Counted from the first letter of the stretch, positions 1 through 11,337 are shown. The stretch is 64,000 nt of DNA from Ditylenchus dipsaci (GCA_004194705.1 SADC01000061.1:242139-306138), one strand, 5' to 3'. Notes: generated from the sequence alone by a model not told the origin. Numbers and translations are program-made.

Positions 1-887
1 AGAAGAGTGAGACTAGGAAGTAGTAGTTAATGAACATAAATCGCCCTTTAATTTTTTTGTTATTTAATGGAAAGATTATTAATTTGGACAAAATAGTAGT
101 TGGATTTAGTAAAGAACTTTCAGAATTTGAGCCAGATGGTTAATGTAACAAAAATAACAAAATACAATATGATATGCATTCTAGAGAATTAATGAATTCT
201 AATAAAGCTTTACAGTTATTCTTGCCCACTATTTACCTAGTTTAATTTACCTAGTTTAGAATTTAGTATTCCTAGCATTGCTGAGAGTAAAATGTCCGGG
301 AGTGGAAAACTCATCTTTTTGACAATTGGGCGGGAAAAAATAATTTCAGCTTAAAATTTGTTTTTGTACTCCCGAGCTAAATTTTTGTCTGTTTAGGTTA
401 CTCACTTGTTTTATACTTATTTCATTGTCTATTCGATAAAAATTTGTCTGTGTTTGTCGGGGATGGGTGTCATGTTGATATCTAGAGGAGGAACGCATAG
501 CTGATCGAAGAATTTTTGTGCTTCCATTGATAGGAAAGCAGAATAAATCCAGTGCCTTCAGAGATCTCACAAATTTGCAGTTGCCAGACAGAAGTCAGTC
601 AGGTCATAACTCAAAATTTTCACCATAAACCGGTGTTGCTATCTGTGAGCATATTGCTCGGCATTTAATTTGGAGTCGTTTAGTATATAACATATACGGT
701 AGAAAAAAGTCGAAAAAATCGCGTGCCGAAAACCTTCAAAATTACAGATTATGTCTCTTAACTACTCTCAATTTGAGAGTCTCAAATAAGTAGGCCCTGT
801 ATTGCCCCTTCGCCTCCTAATACAGCCCTCTCCACTTTTCAAATAACTTTTTCTGTTTTTTTTGCTTAAAAATGGTTATTGAGCAAT

Positions 888-1866
888 ACAGGGTGTCACA
901 AAAAAAATCCCTACGCTTCAAAGGCACCGCGCGACAATTTTTCATTTCACTTTTTTTAAACAATATGTCATTTTGTAGCCCTGGAATTTTTCTATCGAAT
1001 GGTATATAATCTTTTTGTTACTGAAAAAAAATTATTTATAAATTGACAGGACAAAATTTAAAATCTCGATTTCAAATCCGGTAATTTTCAGTTTTTGTCA
1101 AACTAAAGAATTCGTAACTTATTTTTAGGCTGCTTATTTATAGCGAATTTTTTTTCGCAGATATGTCTCGAACACATGATTTTGTAGCTCTTGCTCTTCT
1201 CTTTCGATTGGTACATAACGATTTGTGAACTTGTTCCAAAAAATTGTTATTTGGATCTTAACACATTTTAGGTTATTTTAGAAGTTGATAGGCATTTTCG
1301 AAAAATGCATTTTTTCATTCTGACGTTTTGTTTTCAACCGACCATATCTTAACACTCAGATTTCAATTTTTTTTTTGTTAAATGGATTTTGTAGCTCTTG
1401 ATATGCGCTACATCATGAAGTTCGCAGCTTTTAAAAATTTTTGAAATTTTTTTGAAATTTCATTCTTTAACAAAAACTGAAAATTCCCGGATTTGAAATC
1501 GAGATTTTAAATTTTGTCTAGTGAATTTGTAAATAATATTTTTATTCAGTAATAAAATGTTCTAGAGTTGTAGAAATTCCCGGAAATATAGAAAACCCGG
1601 AATATTCCCGGGAACATTATGAATATTCCCGGGAATATTCCCAATATAGGGAAATTACCGGAAACCCGGGAATATTCCCAATGTTCCCGGGAATATTCCC
1701 GGAAATATTCCGGGAATATTCCCATTGTACAACCCTAAAATGTTCATACACCATTCGATATAGAAATTCCAGGGCTACAAAATAACATATTGTTTAAAAA
1801 AAAGTGAAATAAAAAATTGTCGGTCGGTGCTTTTGAAGCGTAGGGATTTTTTTTAGGACACCCTGT
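888..1866. mobile_element. TA-flanked inverted-repeat element, CAGGGTGTC termini, copy 1
   Basis: Left end TA-CAGGGTGTCACAAAAA and right end GGACACCCTG-TA are inverted repeats flanked by TA, as in Tc1/mariner-type elements. The inversion runs on inward: the words around CCCTACGCTTCAAAGG reappear inverted near the right end, and the block near 1080 reappears inverted near 1490. No transposase reading frame is visible. Non-autonomous. Confidence 0.8.
1563..1737. mobile_element. hAT-like MITE with 8-bp target duplication
   Basis: A 175-bp insertion with termini TAGAGTTGTA and TACAACCCTA (inverted, one mismatch) flanked on both sides by AAATGTTC (1555-1562 and 1738-1745). The paralogous copy at 7466-7473 holds the single uninterrupted AAATGTTC, that is, the empty site. 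Inside are repeated palindromes on the theme CCCGGGAATATTCCCGGG. TAG-type ends and an 8-bp duplication are the hAT pattern. Confidence 0.9.
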
Positions 1867-2217
1867 ATTAAAAAAGTTGGTTTTCGTGTGGTGGAGAGGC
1901 GAGTTATGCATTGCCGAGTTCTCGTTAGTGAGTTTCGCCGTTCGCGGTTTTTGTTAGCGAGTTTTTTAGTGTTGGCGAGTTATGTCGTTGGCAAGTCGGT
2001 TGCGTCCCGTCGCGTACTCCCGAAAACCCACGAATTTTTTTTATTCACTACTTTTGTAGTTTTTACGACATACCATATTTTTCTCTAATAGAAGTTTCTT
2101 CCCCCCCCCATCTCAAATTTGAGGGTCTGTATCTCTGAGCACATTTGATATTTTGAATTTATTAGAATAGAAATTTGAATTTGTTAGAATAGAAATTCGT
2201 TTTGGCTAAAGTTTAGA

Positions 2218-3045
2218 ATGTGACCTTTTTCTAAAAATGGTCAAAATCAGTTTTTTTTAGTTGTGTAACATTGTAAAAATGCTCAGCATTCATTTTTATT
2301 GTTGGGAAAGCCAATTTTTCAAAAAAAAAATTTTTTTACATTTCCTCTTTTTCACATTTTTACCTGCCTGCTTCGGCAGGCACCCTAATTCAATAGGAAG
2401 CCCTTTGGGGGTACATTGTTCGGGCCAAGGGCTGACCTTTATACACACCTGCCTGCCTTCGGCAGGCACCCTAATTCAATAGGAAGCCCCTTTGGGTACA
2501 TTGTTCGGCCAAGGGCTGACCCTTTATAAACACCTGCCTGCCTTCGGCAGGCACCCTAATTCAATAGGAAGCCCTTAATTTCGATATGGGGGGGGGGGAA
2601 CCGCATAAGTACCGACTAAGCACTTCACATAAACGAATTATATCGTAGAAAGGGGATGACTTTTTCTTAAACAAAATCTCTCCGATAGAGAGGACTGAGC
2701 AAACAAAATAAAGTAGTGCAAATAAGTAGCCCCTTTGAACACACTATTGCTGTTACTGAAATTCCGGACGAAGATATAAGTGAATATAGCAGAAGACTTA
2801 CACCAATAAACATTTCTGTATGTGCATCTCAAAATACATTGAAAAAGCTAAAAGGTAACCAACACTTAGAGTAATTACCAAAATAGATTTTTCACCAACA
2901 ATGATGGTATAACGTTTTTGACAATTTTCGACAAAAATTTTTTTTTTTTGAAAAATTGGCTTTCCCACAATAAAAATGAATGCTGAGCATTTTTTACAAT
3001 GTTACACAACTAAAAAACTGATTTTGACCATTTTTCAAAAAAAAA
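2218..3045. mobile_element. inverted-repeat element, AATGTGACC arms
   Basis: Left arm 2218-2335 (TAGAATGTGACCTTTTTC, then AAAATGCTCAGCATTC) returns inverted at 2940-3045. The same arms occur at 53405-53528 and 54105-54225 around a completely different centre, so the arms define a family with interchangeable interiors. The interior here carries a three-unit tandem repeat (2363-2577). No coding potential seen. Confidence 0.75.
2363..2577 (+). repeat. 85-bp tandem repeat, about 2.5-3 units
   Basis: Units begin at about 2363, 2448 and 2533 with CCTGCCTGCCTTCGGCAGG, a perfect hairpin-forming palindrome, followed by CACCCTAATTCAATAGGAAG and a G-rich stretch. The last unit is truncated. Confidence 0.85.
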
Positions 3046-3298
3046 AAAAAAAAAAAACTTTTTTTGACCATTATTTCAACAACTTTACTAGATGTTATAA
3101 AGAATAATTTCAGCGTTTCTTTCCAACGTGGACAGTGGGACTGGCGTGTCTCTAAACCCCTCTCTAGGCACTTCTCCTTGTTCTCCCTGCTTTAAGCCTT
3201 ATAGACGAGCCTATTGAATCAAGCACACAACGGACAAAGAAGAAATGGTTACTTTTATATTCTCACTTCTCAAAAAATAATAATTTCCTATTTTGCAG

Positions 3299-5747
3299 AC
3301 TCCAACCACCGAAGAAATCTCGACTGCAATACAAAAGGACAAGGCACTGGAGCAGGAATTGTTGGCTGGTACAGATGAGCACGCTTCAACACCAAGGACA
3401 ATAGAAGCTGCGGAAGTGGAGGCTGGCAACACTGCTGTGGACTTAGCCAAAGAAAGAGGTGGTAGCGAGACTCCAATTGCCAATGCGGGGTGCTGCTGAA
3501 AAGACTGACCAAAATAAAAAGACGCTACGACAGTGGAAATTCAGCGTTGTCCTCAGCTAGTGATTTGTGAGTCATTTCTTTAATTTTTGTGTGCTGAATA
3601 TGGTTAATTGCAGCTATTGTTTTAGTGCTCTGAGTGACGAGAAAATGGCTTCTAATTGAGATGGTGACCGCTGAATACAAACGATCTTTGAGGCTGTCCA
3701 GTGACCAGCTGAAGTCTTTAAGGTTGCAATATGGCTCTAATGAAGCTAGATTCAGTATTACAACCAAATTTCAGGTAAGAATCTGTTTATAATAATGAAA
3801 AGGTGGTAAGTGCATACTGAATGGGTTTTCGGGACGAAATGACTGACACGATAACCTTGCGAGTTTGTATTTCACTCGCTAAGAAATTTCGTTTCCTTTG
3901 GATAGGCAATATGCGATTACTGATAAAATTCATTGAGATCTCGGGCCCAAAGACCAACAAAGGTATTAAAATATTAAAAAACCTTGAAAATCATGGAATT
4001 CAAAAAATGCCTTGGTCTAACTGTGCTTTGAAAGACTTTATTAGCTTTTTATCCTAAGTATTAAGTGTATGGTTAAATTCCTTTTTCATTACTCATTTCG
4101 TTTATTTTAGGACAGCCTGGTGTTCTGCCACATATATTTGCTGAAAGTGGGACGAGCAAATAGTCATATCAGACATAGATGGAACCATAACCAAGAGTGA
4201 TGTGTTGGGCCATGTGATCCCGCTATTGGAGGCACTTGGGCGCACACTGGAGTGGCTTGAACTGTCACTATCACTACAATGGCTACCGCATGATCTATCT
4301 GTCATCCAGAGCTATTGGGCTGTCTCACCACACAAACTACTTGAAGAATGTTAAGCAGGGCACCAAAAAGTTGCCTGACGGCCCAGTTCTTCTATCACCC
4401 ACTTCAGTTTTGATGGCTCTTAGAAAGTTAGTTACTTTCTAATTTGTTGAAAAAATGTGTAAAAATTGTTACCTATTGAGAAGTGATCGAAAGGCGTCAG
4501 ATGAGTTCAAAATTGCCTGTTTAAGTGATTTGAAGCCCTCTTCCCTGCCAAACAACCCTTCTTTGCTGGATTTGGAAATAGACCTACTGTAAGTTAACTA
4601 TTATTTTTTTAAATGTTTCTCAAATTTTTTACTATGTAAATAACGAAAGGCTTACAAGGCTTTATCTTTCACTCGGAAAAATTAATAAACATTTGAAAAC
4701 ATTAAAAGCCTTGTAACAAAGCTAAGACTCAGAACTACGAATTCATGTGTCAACGAGAAGAGTATGAAATCAAAAAAATTGCAAATTAGATTATGCGCCT
4801 AAAAAGAGTTTTTTCGTACTAGAAAGAAGTAACAGCGTCTAGAAACGGGCAGGAGTAAGATGCGGCAAATCACATTGCGACAAATCAAATTGCGGCAAAA
4901 TCAACAGTGACCACTTTCGATTGGTCTAAGACCGAAACTATGAGTGTTCTTCCCCGTTATTGTCCATCTCCCACTTAGGAAATTTACTAAAGTTTGCTAA
5001 AGTTTCGCTACATCCGAACACAGTTCTCATTGCAATAGTTGTCGCAATAGATCTTGCCGCAATTTGATTTTGGCGCAGTTTGGATTGTCGCAATTTGAAT
5101 TGTCATAATTTATTTGCGGCAATTTGATTTAAGACGCTATTCGTTTTGTCGCGATGTCATTTGCCGCATCTTACTCCTGCCTCTAGAAACTATATATTTG
5201 AAACTTTTAAATCAAAAATTTTAATTTTTTTTGAAAGAATGACAATAAAGAAAGGAGACAAAAATATTCTTCACCACTGCGCCATACAAACACGTCTACA
5301 AACCTGATAAAAAAGTTTCGGGCGTTAAAAAAAAAACCGTCAAAATGCAAAGACAACAGGCGCTGCGCTGTTTTTGAAATTCGAAACTTCAAATGGCTGA
5401 CAAAAATCAGAACGCAGGAAAAAGGCTAATTTATTATTTAACCTAGTTTTTCCTATCTTCCCTTCCAAAAAATCGTTTGATGTGAGGTTATACGAAAACT
5501 TAATCGTCACTGTAAAGTATAGGAAACACAAACTCAATTAAACTAAATCTCACTCTCATAACAGGATGTCAAATCTTACATGGCAGTGGGCATTCCCCAG
5601 AGAGAATCCTGATTAATCAACCCATCGGAATAGTGTCCAGAGCGGACAGAATTGGCTCACTCCTCCGACTACGCTTCTATGGCAATAACATTTGGACTAC
5701 TATTTCACCTCTATGGCTCCATGAACACATTAACAACACCAGTTTGA
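3299..5747 (+). CDS. LPIN: lipin (phosphatidate phosphatase), C-terminal exons
   Basis: Lipins dephosphorylate phosphatidate to diacylglycerol at the ER and can act as nuclear co-regulators. Exons read about 3299-3566 (acidic linker, not diagnostic), 3625-3774, 4111-4426, 4481-4588 and 5565-5747, with AG acceptors and GT donors. Seen directly: SLRLSSDQ and FSITTKFQ (lipin_C entry), [16 protein letters not shown] with the DxDGT catalytic motif, [34 protein letters not shown], and GNRPT joined across an intron to [11 protein letters not shown]. The end (SSDYASM then DYYF in another frame) resembles the lipin tail. Frame changes occur near 3498, 4230-4260, 4490, 4560 and 5590, and a TGA falls just before the catalytic aspartates. 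Such clean motifs with single-base slips suggest sequencing errors or a very young pseudogene. The N-terminal NLIP half is not in the window. The introns carry a foldback element. Confidence 0.88.
4847..5181. mobile_element. foldback element with TGCGGCAAAT arm repeats, 9-bp target duplication
   Basis: Inverted ends GGGCAGGAGTAAGATGC and GCATCTTACTCCTGCC are flanked by an exact 9-bp direct repeat TCTAGAAAC (4838-4846, 5182-5190). The arms are spaced copies of a TTGCGGCAAATC-like word, more copies on the right than on the left. It lies in the last lipin intron. The 9-bp duplication fits Mutator-like (MULE) transposition. No ORF. Confidence 0.88.
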
Positions 5748-5920
5748 GGATAGGTAGTAATTTGCCATAATCGCAGTTCATTTATAATTTCGATGATTTG
5801 TTCTAGTTTGATAACGCCATGGGGCATATCTGAAATGCATGCAGTAAAACTAGTAGATGAGGACTAGATGAGTATATCCGCAAGAAAGTGAAGTAAGGAA
5901 GAAGAGCCAGGAGGTGAGGA

Positions 5921-7830
5921 AAAGAGTGAGACTAGAAGTAGTAGTTAATGAACATAAATCGCCCTTTAATTTTTTTTGTTATTTAATGGAAAGATTATTA
6001 ATTTGGACCAAAAAGTAGTTGGATTTAGTAAAGGACTTTCAGAATTTGAGCCAGATGGTTAATGTAACAAAAAATAACAAATACAATATGATATGCATTC
6101 TAGAGAATTAATGAATTCTATAACAGCTTTAACAGTTATTCTTGCCCACTATTTACCTAGTTTTTATTTACCTAGTTTAGAATTTGTATTCCTAGCATTG
6201 CTGAGAGTAAAAATGTCGGGAGTGGAAAACTCATCTTTTTGACAATTGGGCGGAAAAAATAATTTCAGCTTAAAATTTGTTTTTGTACTCCCGAGCTAAA
6301 TTTTTATCTGTTTAGGTTACTCACTTGTTTTATACTTATTTTATTGTCTATTCGATAAAAATTTGTCTGTGTTTGTCGGGGATGGGTGTCATGTGATATC
6401 TAGAGAAGGGACGCATAGCTGATTGAAGAATTTTTGTGCTTCCATTGATAGGAAAGCAGAATAAATCCAGTGCCTTCAGAGATCTCACAAATTCGCAGTT
6501 GCCACACAGAATTCAGTCAGATCATAAATCAAAATTTTCACCATAAACCGGTGTTGCTATCTGAGAGCATATTGCTCGGCATTTAATTTGGAGTGGTTTA
6601 GTATATAACATATACGGTAGAGAAAAAGTCGAAAAAATCGCGGTGCCACGAAAACCTTCAAAATTACAGATTATGTCTCTTAACTGCTCTCAATTTGAGA
6701 GTCTCAAAATAGTAGGCCCTTATTGTCCCTTCGCCTCCTAATACAGCCCTCTCCACTTTTCAAATCACTTTTTCTGTTTTTTTTTTGCTTAAAAATGGTT
6801 ATTGAGCAGTACAGGGTGTCACAAAAAAAATCCCCACACTTCAAGGGCACCGTACGACCATTTTTTTATATCACTTTTTTTTAAACAATATGTCATTTTG
6901 TAGCCCTGGAATTTTTCTATCGAATGGTATATAATATTTTTATTACTGAAAAAAATATTATAAATTGACAGGACAAATTTAAAATCTCGATTTCAAATCC
7001 AGGAATTTTCAGTTTTTGTCAAACTAAAGAATTCGTAACTTATTTTTAGGCTGCTTATTTATAGCGAATTTTTTTCGCAGATATGTCTCGAACACATGCT
7101 TTTGTAGCTCTTGCTCTTCTCTTTCGATTAGTACATATCGATTTTGTGAACTTGTTCCAAAAAATTGTTATTTGGATCTTAACACATTTTAGGTTATTTT
7201 AGAAGTTGATAGGCATTTTCGAAAAATGCATTTTTTCATTCTGACGTTTTGTTTTCAAACGACCATATCTTAACACTCAGATTTCAATTTTTTCTGTTAA
7301 ATGGATTTTGTAGCTCTTGATATGCGCTACATCATGAAGTTCGCAAATTTTTGAATTTTTTTTGAAAATTTCATTCTTTAACAAAAACTGAAAATTCCCG
7401 GATTTGAAATCGAGATTTTAAATTCTGTCTTGTGAATTTATAAATAATTTTTTATTCAGGATAATAAATGTTCATATACCATTCGATAGAGAAATTCAAG
7501 GGCTACAAAATAACATATTGTTTAAAAAAAATTAAATAAAAAATTGTCGGGCGGTGCTTTTGAAGCGTAGGGATTTTTTTTGGACATCCTGTATTAAAAA
7601 AGTTGGTTTTCGTGTGGGTGGGGAGCGAGTTATGCATTGCCGAGTTTCTCGTTAGTGAGTTTCGCCGTTCGCGAGTTTTTGGTTGGCGAGTTTTTTAGTG
7701 TTGGCGAGTTATGTCGTTGGCAAGTCGGTTGCGTCTCGTCGCGTACTCCCGAAAACCACGAATTTTTTTATTCACTACTTTTGTAGTTTTTACGACATAC
7801 CATATTTTCTCTAATAGAAGTTCCTTCCCC
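5921..7830 (+). repeat. long direct repeat, copy 2
   Basis: Second copy of 1-2103 in the same orientation, starting at GAGTGAGACTAGAAG. It lacks the hAT-like insertion of copy 1 and has shorter homopolymers. No gene seen. Confidence 0.92.
6811..7592. mobile_element. TA-flanked inverted-repeat element, CAGGGTGTC termini, copy 2
   Basis: Same element as 888-1866, with the right end decayed to GGACATCCTG. It is about 200 bp shorter, chiefly because the 175-bp hAT-like insertion is missing. Confidence 0.8.
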
Positions 7831-7854
7831 GGCACTTGTGCACTTGGGGGCCCC

Positions 7855-8235
7855 TTTTTTAGTCGACTGTGAACAGGGTTCGAACGCCTCTTAAGTATTT
7901 CTTATACGCTAAAAACGATAAAAAAGTACTTTCCAAACAATTTCCGCACTAAAAAGTTCGATTTTTGAAAAAAATTTGGTTACCAAAGGTCAACCGATTG
8001 CCTTGGTCCCCCAAGCTAATTATACCATAAAGGGTACCTAGATATTTTTAAAAAGACCGAAAAGATGGGATTGAACATAGTTTTGAATACTGGGGCCTAC
8101 CGCATAAATAAACTCTGGTATGCATGCTTTTTCATGCATCCAGAGTCACTTTCGAGTGATTTGTATCTAAGGTATGTGGGTGTGCGCATCTCAACTCCAA
8201 GCCCCCAGCGCCTCCGAAGAGGGCTTGGGGCTTGA
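7855..8235 (+). repeat. half of a palindromic element with structured core
   Basis: Contains the arm also seen at 45105-45300 (AAAACGATAA..., then TTGCCTTGGTCCCC) and the left half of the recurrent core: CTACCGCATAAA, a hairpin from TATGCATGC/GCATGCA, hairpin TCACTTTCGAGTGA, and CTAAGGTATGTGGGTGTGCG. The inverted right half is missing and a retrotransposon fragment follows. Confidence 0.65.
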
Positions 8236-8240
8236 GAGTT

Positions 8241-8731
8241 TGAGAGCATCTATTTCTAATAGAAAGTGTGAAACAACTCCAGAAACAGTTCAATCACATG
8301 TCTACGAATGTTGTCACTCCCTACAGACCTGCCAAATACCAGCCTAGAAATCCTATTAAGCCAGCAGGTACTAAATCTAAAGCGTATACACAGACTAGGC
8401 ATTATCAATACCGAGTGGGTTCTCTCTGTCATGGATGTGGAGTGAATCAAAGCAAACCTACTTGCCCATACAAGAATTCTATTTGTCCTCAATGTAATAG
8501 AGGGGACATATCAGAGCGGTGTGTTATGCTCCACCTCAAAATCGACCGAAATCCAATACCAACTGTGTGCAATTAGTAGAGTCTCAACCATCTCTTGATA
8601 TTGATATGGACATTTCGAACGTCTCTTTCAATACCGTGCAAGCTAGCATCACCGATCCCTGGTATACAACTCTAAAAGTGGAACAATCTCCTGTTAAAGG
8701 TCGCAGTATAGAATCCCCCCACGTGGAGTGA
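8241..8731 (+). pseudogene. Ty3/gypsy-type Gag remnant with zinc knuckles
   Basis: Two overlapping open frames (8268-8576 and 8519-8731) form one broken coding segment. The first contains a zinc-knuckle-like stretch: CHGCGV, then CPYKNSICPQCNRGD and a final C, which matches the C-x2-C ... C ... C-x2-C-x4-(H/D)-x4-C layout at the Gag end of Ty3/gypsy and related invertebrate LTR elements. The second frame is an acidic linker like that preceding the protease. No protease, reverse transcriptase, integrase or LTR is visible nearby; a fragment only. Confidence 0.6.
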
Positions 8732-8985
8732 TCAGATCGAGGAGATAACATCATATTCGTGTTTTTCGACCCCGATTTCATGAGAAAGCCGGCTGTTTTT
8801 TGAATTCTGATAAGAAAAAAAATTTCAATTCACAGGGGGAGGGGGGTTATCATGGTTTTTTAGTCAAAATTTAAAATTTTGAATTGGCGCCTTTTGAATT
8901 TAAAAAGGATTAAGGGCTGTATTGGGAGGGAAGGGAAAAAAGGGGCCACTTTTATGGCAGAACATTAAAAAGATAATTTTTTGTA
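8715..8985 (+). repeat. dispersed repeat, copy of 17985-18215
   Basis: From CCCCCCACGTGGAGTG through GAGAAAGCCGGCTG to GGGCTGTATTGGGAGGG the text matches 17985-18215; its last part also matches 53525-53630 and, inverted, 53995-54100. A palindromic-element arm without coding support. Confidence 0.8.
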
Positions 8986-8989
8986 TTCT

Positions 8990-9186
8990 TCGATTGCCTC
9001 ACCATGTTTTTCAACTGGGCCGTGGCAAAAGAGACTCTATATGCAGTCTTGATCAAGAGTGCTTCTCGGAATTATGTCTAAGGTAAGTGAGTGCGCGCAT
9101 CTCTAACTCTCAGAGGGCTTGGGACTTGGAGTTGAGATGCGCACACCCACATACCTTAGATACAAATCACTCGAAAGTGACTCTCG
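8990..9186. repeat. structured-core element copy, right-left junction
   Basis: Holds TATGTCTAAGGTAAGTGAG, then, around CTTGGGACTTGGAGTTGAG, the inverted CACATACCTTAGATAC with CACTCGAAAGTGA. It is an imperfect palindrome of the core family. The GC-rich centre is reduced here. Confidence 0.7.
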
Positions 9187-9188
9187 GC

Positions 9189-9408
9189 GGGGGCCACCGA
9201 TTTTTTCAACTTTTTCAAAAAAAGTTTTTTAGACTTTTTAATTGTAAAATTTTCTAATTAGCAAAGTTTTTAATAAAAAATGTATTCTATAAACTCATTA
9301 TATCTTAAAATAAGTTTTTTTTCAGTAAGCTTTTTTTGAAAAATAAAGGATATCGTAAAAAGTCTAAAAAACTTTTTTTGAAAAAGTTGAAAAAATCGGT
9401 GTCCCCCA
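9189..9408. repeat. inverted repeat (about 220 bp)
   Basis: CACCGATTTTTTCAAC and AAAAAAGTTTTTTAGAC on the left return inverted as GTCTAAAAAACTTTTTT and GTTGAAAAAATCGGTG on the right. No coding content. Confidence 0.8.
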
Positions 9409-9483
9409 AGTAAATAAGTTCCGGGTCTGTATCTCTGAGCACATTTAATATTTTGAATTGTTAGAATAGAAATTCGTTTTCTT

Positions 9484-9880
9484 AAAGGGGAAAGCTTTTA
9501 CGGCTACCCTTTGACATCGACTATTTTTACCTTTTTTCTCAAATTTTGTTTTCTCATCTCAGATGTTTTTCACCGTTTTGTAGTTGAGATTTTTCTCTAT
9601 TGATTGAGTGTAATTCTAATTGAAAATATTTTTGGGAAAATCACACCAACTTTTCACTAAAAAAACAAGTCTGAGGCTGAATTTGGTTTTTTTAGTGAAA
9701 AGTTGGTGGGATTTTGCAAAAATTATTTTCAATAAGAGTGTTTTGACCACTCAATCGATAGAGAAAAATCTCAGCTACAAAACGTATAAAAACATCTGAG
9801 ATAAAAAAAAAAAAATTAAAGAAAAAAGGTAAAAATAGTTGATGTCAAAAGGTAGCCGTAAAAGTTACGCCGCCCCTTTA
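9484..9880. mobile_element. inverted-repeat element, AAAGGGG termini
   Basis: AAAGGGGAAAGCTTTTACGG on the left and CGTAAAAGTTACGC then CCCCTTT on the right are ends of a ~400-bp imperfect palindrome that also repeats CCACCAACTTTTCACTAAAA-like words inverted near its centre. It interrupts the older TACCGTATT-family element whose remaining half lies at 9888-10019. Confidence 0.75.
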
Positions 9881-9887
9881 ACTCCCA

Positions 9888-10019
9888 CGAGCTCTACTGA
9901 TTCCGCTTTTCGGATTTTGGATGAGTACACAAAAGTCTCGAGATCGACCTAAAATTTTCCCGATTTCTGGGTGATCGAGAAATAGAAGCCCGGGGCTTCT
10001 ATTATAGAAAATACGGTAC
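9888..10019 (-). mobile_element. half of a TACCGTATT-family MITE
   Basis: Reads in reverse the conserved family core (AAAATC...GAGCTCGTGGGAGTT) and ends at TATAGAAAATACGGTA after an internal palindrome GAAGCCCGGGGCTTC. The other half is missing next to the 9484-9880 insertion. Confidence 0.7.
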
Positions 10020-10074
10020 CCCGATTCACTAACCTTGACGTTGAAGATTTACATCTCATCCAAGAGATAACATT

Positions 10075-10338
10075 TACCGTATTTTCTCTATTAATTACCC
10101 CGGGGTAATTATTTTTCAACCCCTGAAAAATCGAAAAAAAATATTTCGATTTTGAGATTTTGGGTGCTCAACCAAAATCTAAAAAGTGGAATCAACTAAG
10201 TTCGTGGTGATTAAGAAAACGCAAAAAACAGATTTGCAAAATAATTATTTTGAGCTGAGATACAGGGTGCCTATGGGGGGTAATTAATAGAGAGGGGGTA
10301 ATTATTAGAGAGGGGTAATAAATAGAGAAAATACGGTA
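10075..10338. mobile_element. TACCGTATT-family MITE
   Basis: Termini TACCGTATTTTCTCTATTAA and TAGAGAAAATACGGTA. The subterminal palindrome is TTACCCCGGGGTAA on the left, and the half-word GGGGTAAT recurs twice at the right end. The centre (TCGATTTTGAGATTTTGGG, then AAAAGTGGAATC) is shared with copies at 20861-21113 and 24613-24863, whose palindromic words differ entirely. Confidence 0.88.
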
Positions 10339-10524
10339 ACTGCTCTTTTTTGCATTGTTTAACTCCCATGAGCTTTACCAACGTAAGATTTTTGATCCGA
10401 AGAAGCAATTGTATCATTTTTTCCAAACTGTTTGGGGTACTTGGATATGGATATTTCAGATGGTTTCCCTATGCACCCTGAAGCTTACGGTTCCGTTCAA
10501 AGCTATTTTAGTCAGGAAAAAATA

Positions 10525-10625
10525 TTTTGCCACGACCGGGATTCGAACCTGTAACCTATTAGAGACTTAATTTACGAAGGACCAATCTCATGCTGCAGTG
10601 ACCAAAGGCCAATAAAATCTGGGTT
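10525..10625 (-). other. tRNA-like B-box sequence, probably SINE-derived
   Basis: On the minus strand ACAGGTTCGAATCCCGG is a perfect RNA-polymerase-III B box in a T-arm setting. No complete cloverleaf can be folded: the 5' half does not pair as a tRNA acceptor or D arm. A similar sequence lies at 36063-36115 (ACAGGTTCGAATACCGG), also beside a hairpin of the 10640-10885 family. Probably tRNA-derived. Confidence 0.5.
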
Positions 10626-10639
10626 TGGGGTTTTACTTA

Positions 10640-10885
10640 AGGGGGGACAAAATTTTTGCAAAAAAACGATTCAGCGAATAAGAATCGCAATGTGATCGGA
10701 TGAAACGCTCAGAATCTCACCATCGAACATCACAAACCACCCTAAACAGTGTTTTCGAGTCGCTGGAGTGGTTTGAGATAGTTTTTGATGTTCGTGGTGT
10801 AATTCTGAGTGATTCACCCGATCGCATTGCGATTCTGATTCGCTCTATCGTTTTTTCGCAAAAATGTTGTCCCCCTTTAGTAAAC
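10640..10885. repeat. long hairpin, AAAAAACGATTCAGCG family, copy 1
   Basis: Near-perfect palindrome: GGGGGACAAAATTTTTGC, then CGATCGGATGAAACGCTCAG on the left and the inverse on the right. Copies at 35575-35795 and 40195-40400 keep the order (CTAAAGGGG, TTTTTGCGAAAAA, CGATTxAxCGGATC, CGCTCAGAATC) but have different internal words that stay complementary. Confidence 0.85.
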
Positions 10886-10989
10886 CCCCTAAAAACCAAA
10901 TTTTTATCAGCTTTCGATCACTCTGGCACGGGTTTCTGAACCGTTGAAGTTATTCTGTGATCGTAAAAATCGTTTTCCCACAAAATTTC

Positions 10990-11175
10990 GACTTGGAATT
11001 CAAATTTGGACGAATTGAATTTTGGACGAATTGCATTTTGGGCGAATTGTATTTTGGACAAATTGACTTTTGGACGAATTAGCTTTTGGACGAATTGGCT
11101 TTTGGACGAACTGAATTTTGGACGAATTGTCTTTGGACGAATTGACTTTGAATGAACTGAATTTTGACGAAATGT
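10990..11175 (+). repeat. spaced tandem array, TTTTGGACGAATTG
   Basis: About ten irregular copies of (TTTT)GGACGAATTG with small changes in spacing and filler. It looks like one arm of a foldback element; no inverted partner is present in the window. Confidence 0.8.
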
Positions 11176-11337
11176 CATGGCACCGACCGAAAAGCGGTCA
11201 ATTGTAAATATAAGTTTGAATAATTATTGTCTCAGGAGTAATTCAAATTTTGACGATGACTTTTAATTTTTAAGAGCAGTTCACATAGCAAATCAAGAAT
11301 GCTGAACACGAATTCGGTGTCAGAATTTCAGGTTAGT

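Larger units (their letters stand above)
1..2103 (+). repeat. long direct repeat, copy 1 (partner 5921-7830)
   Basis: From GAGTGAGACTAGGAAG to the AATAGAAGTT tail this block reads nearly base for base like 5921-7830, differing by scattered substitutions and homopolymer lengths. It begins at or before the window edge. It is composite: a TA-flanked inverted-repeat element occupies 888-1866 and a small hAT-like insertion, absent from copy 2, lies inside that. No coding region can be supported in it. The two copies flank the lipin exons in the same orientation. Confidence 0.92.

Noticed and set aside
10355..10570. 71-codon frame next to a MITE as a gene
   Set aside because: No family motif, Trp/Phe-rich by AT-rich composition, and it runs into the tRNA-like sequence.
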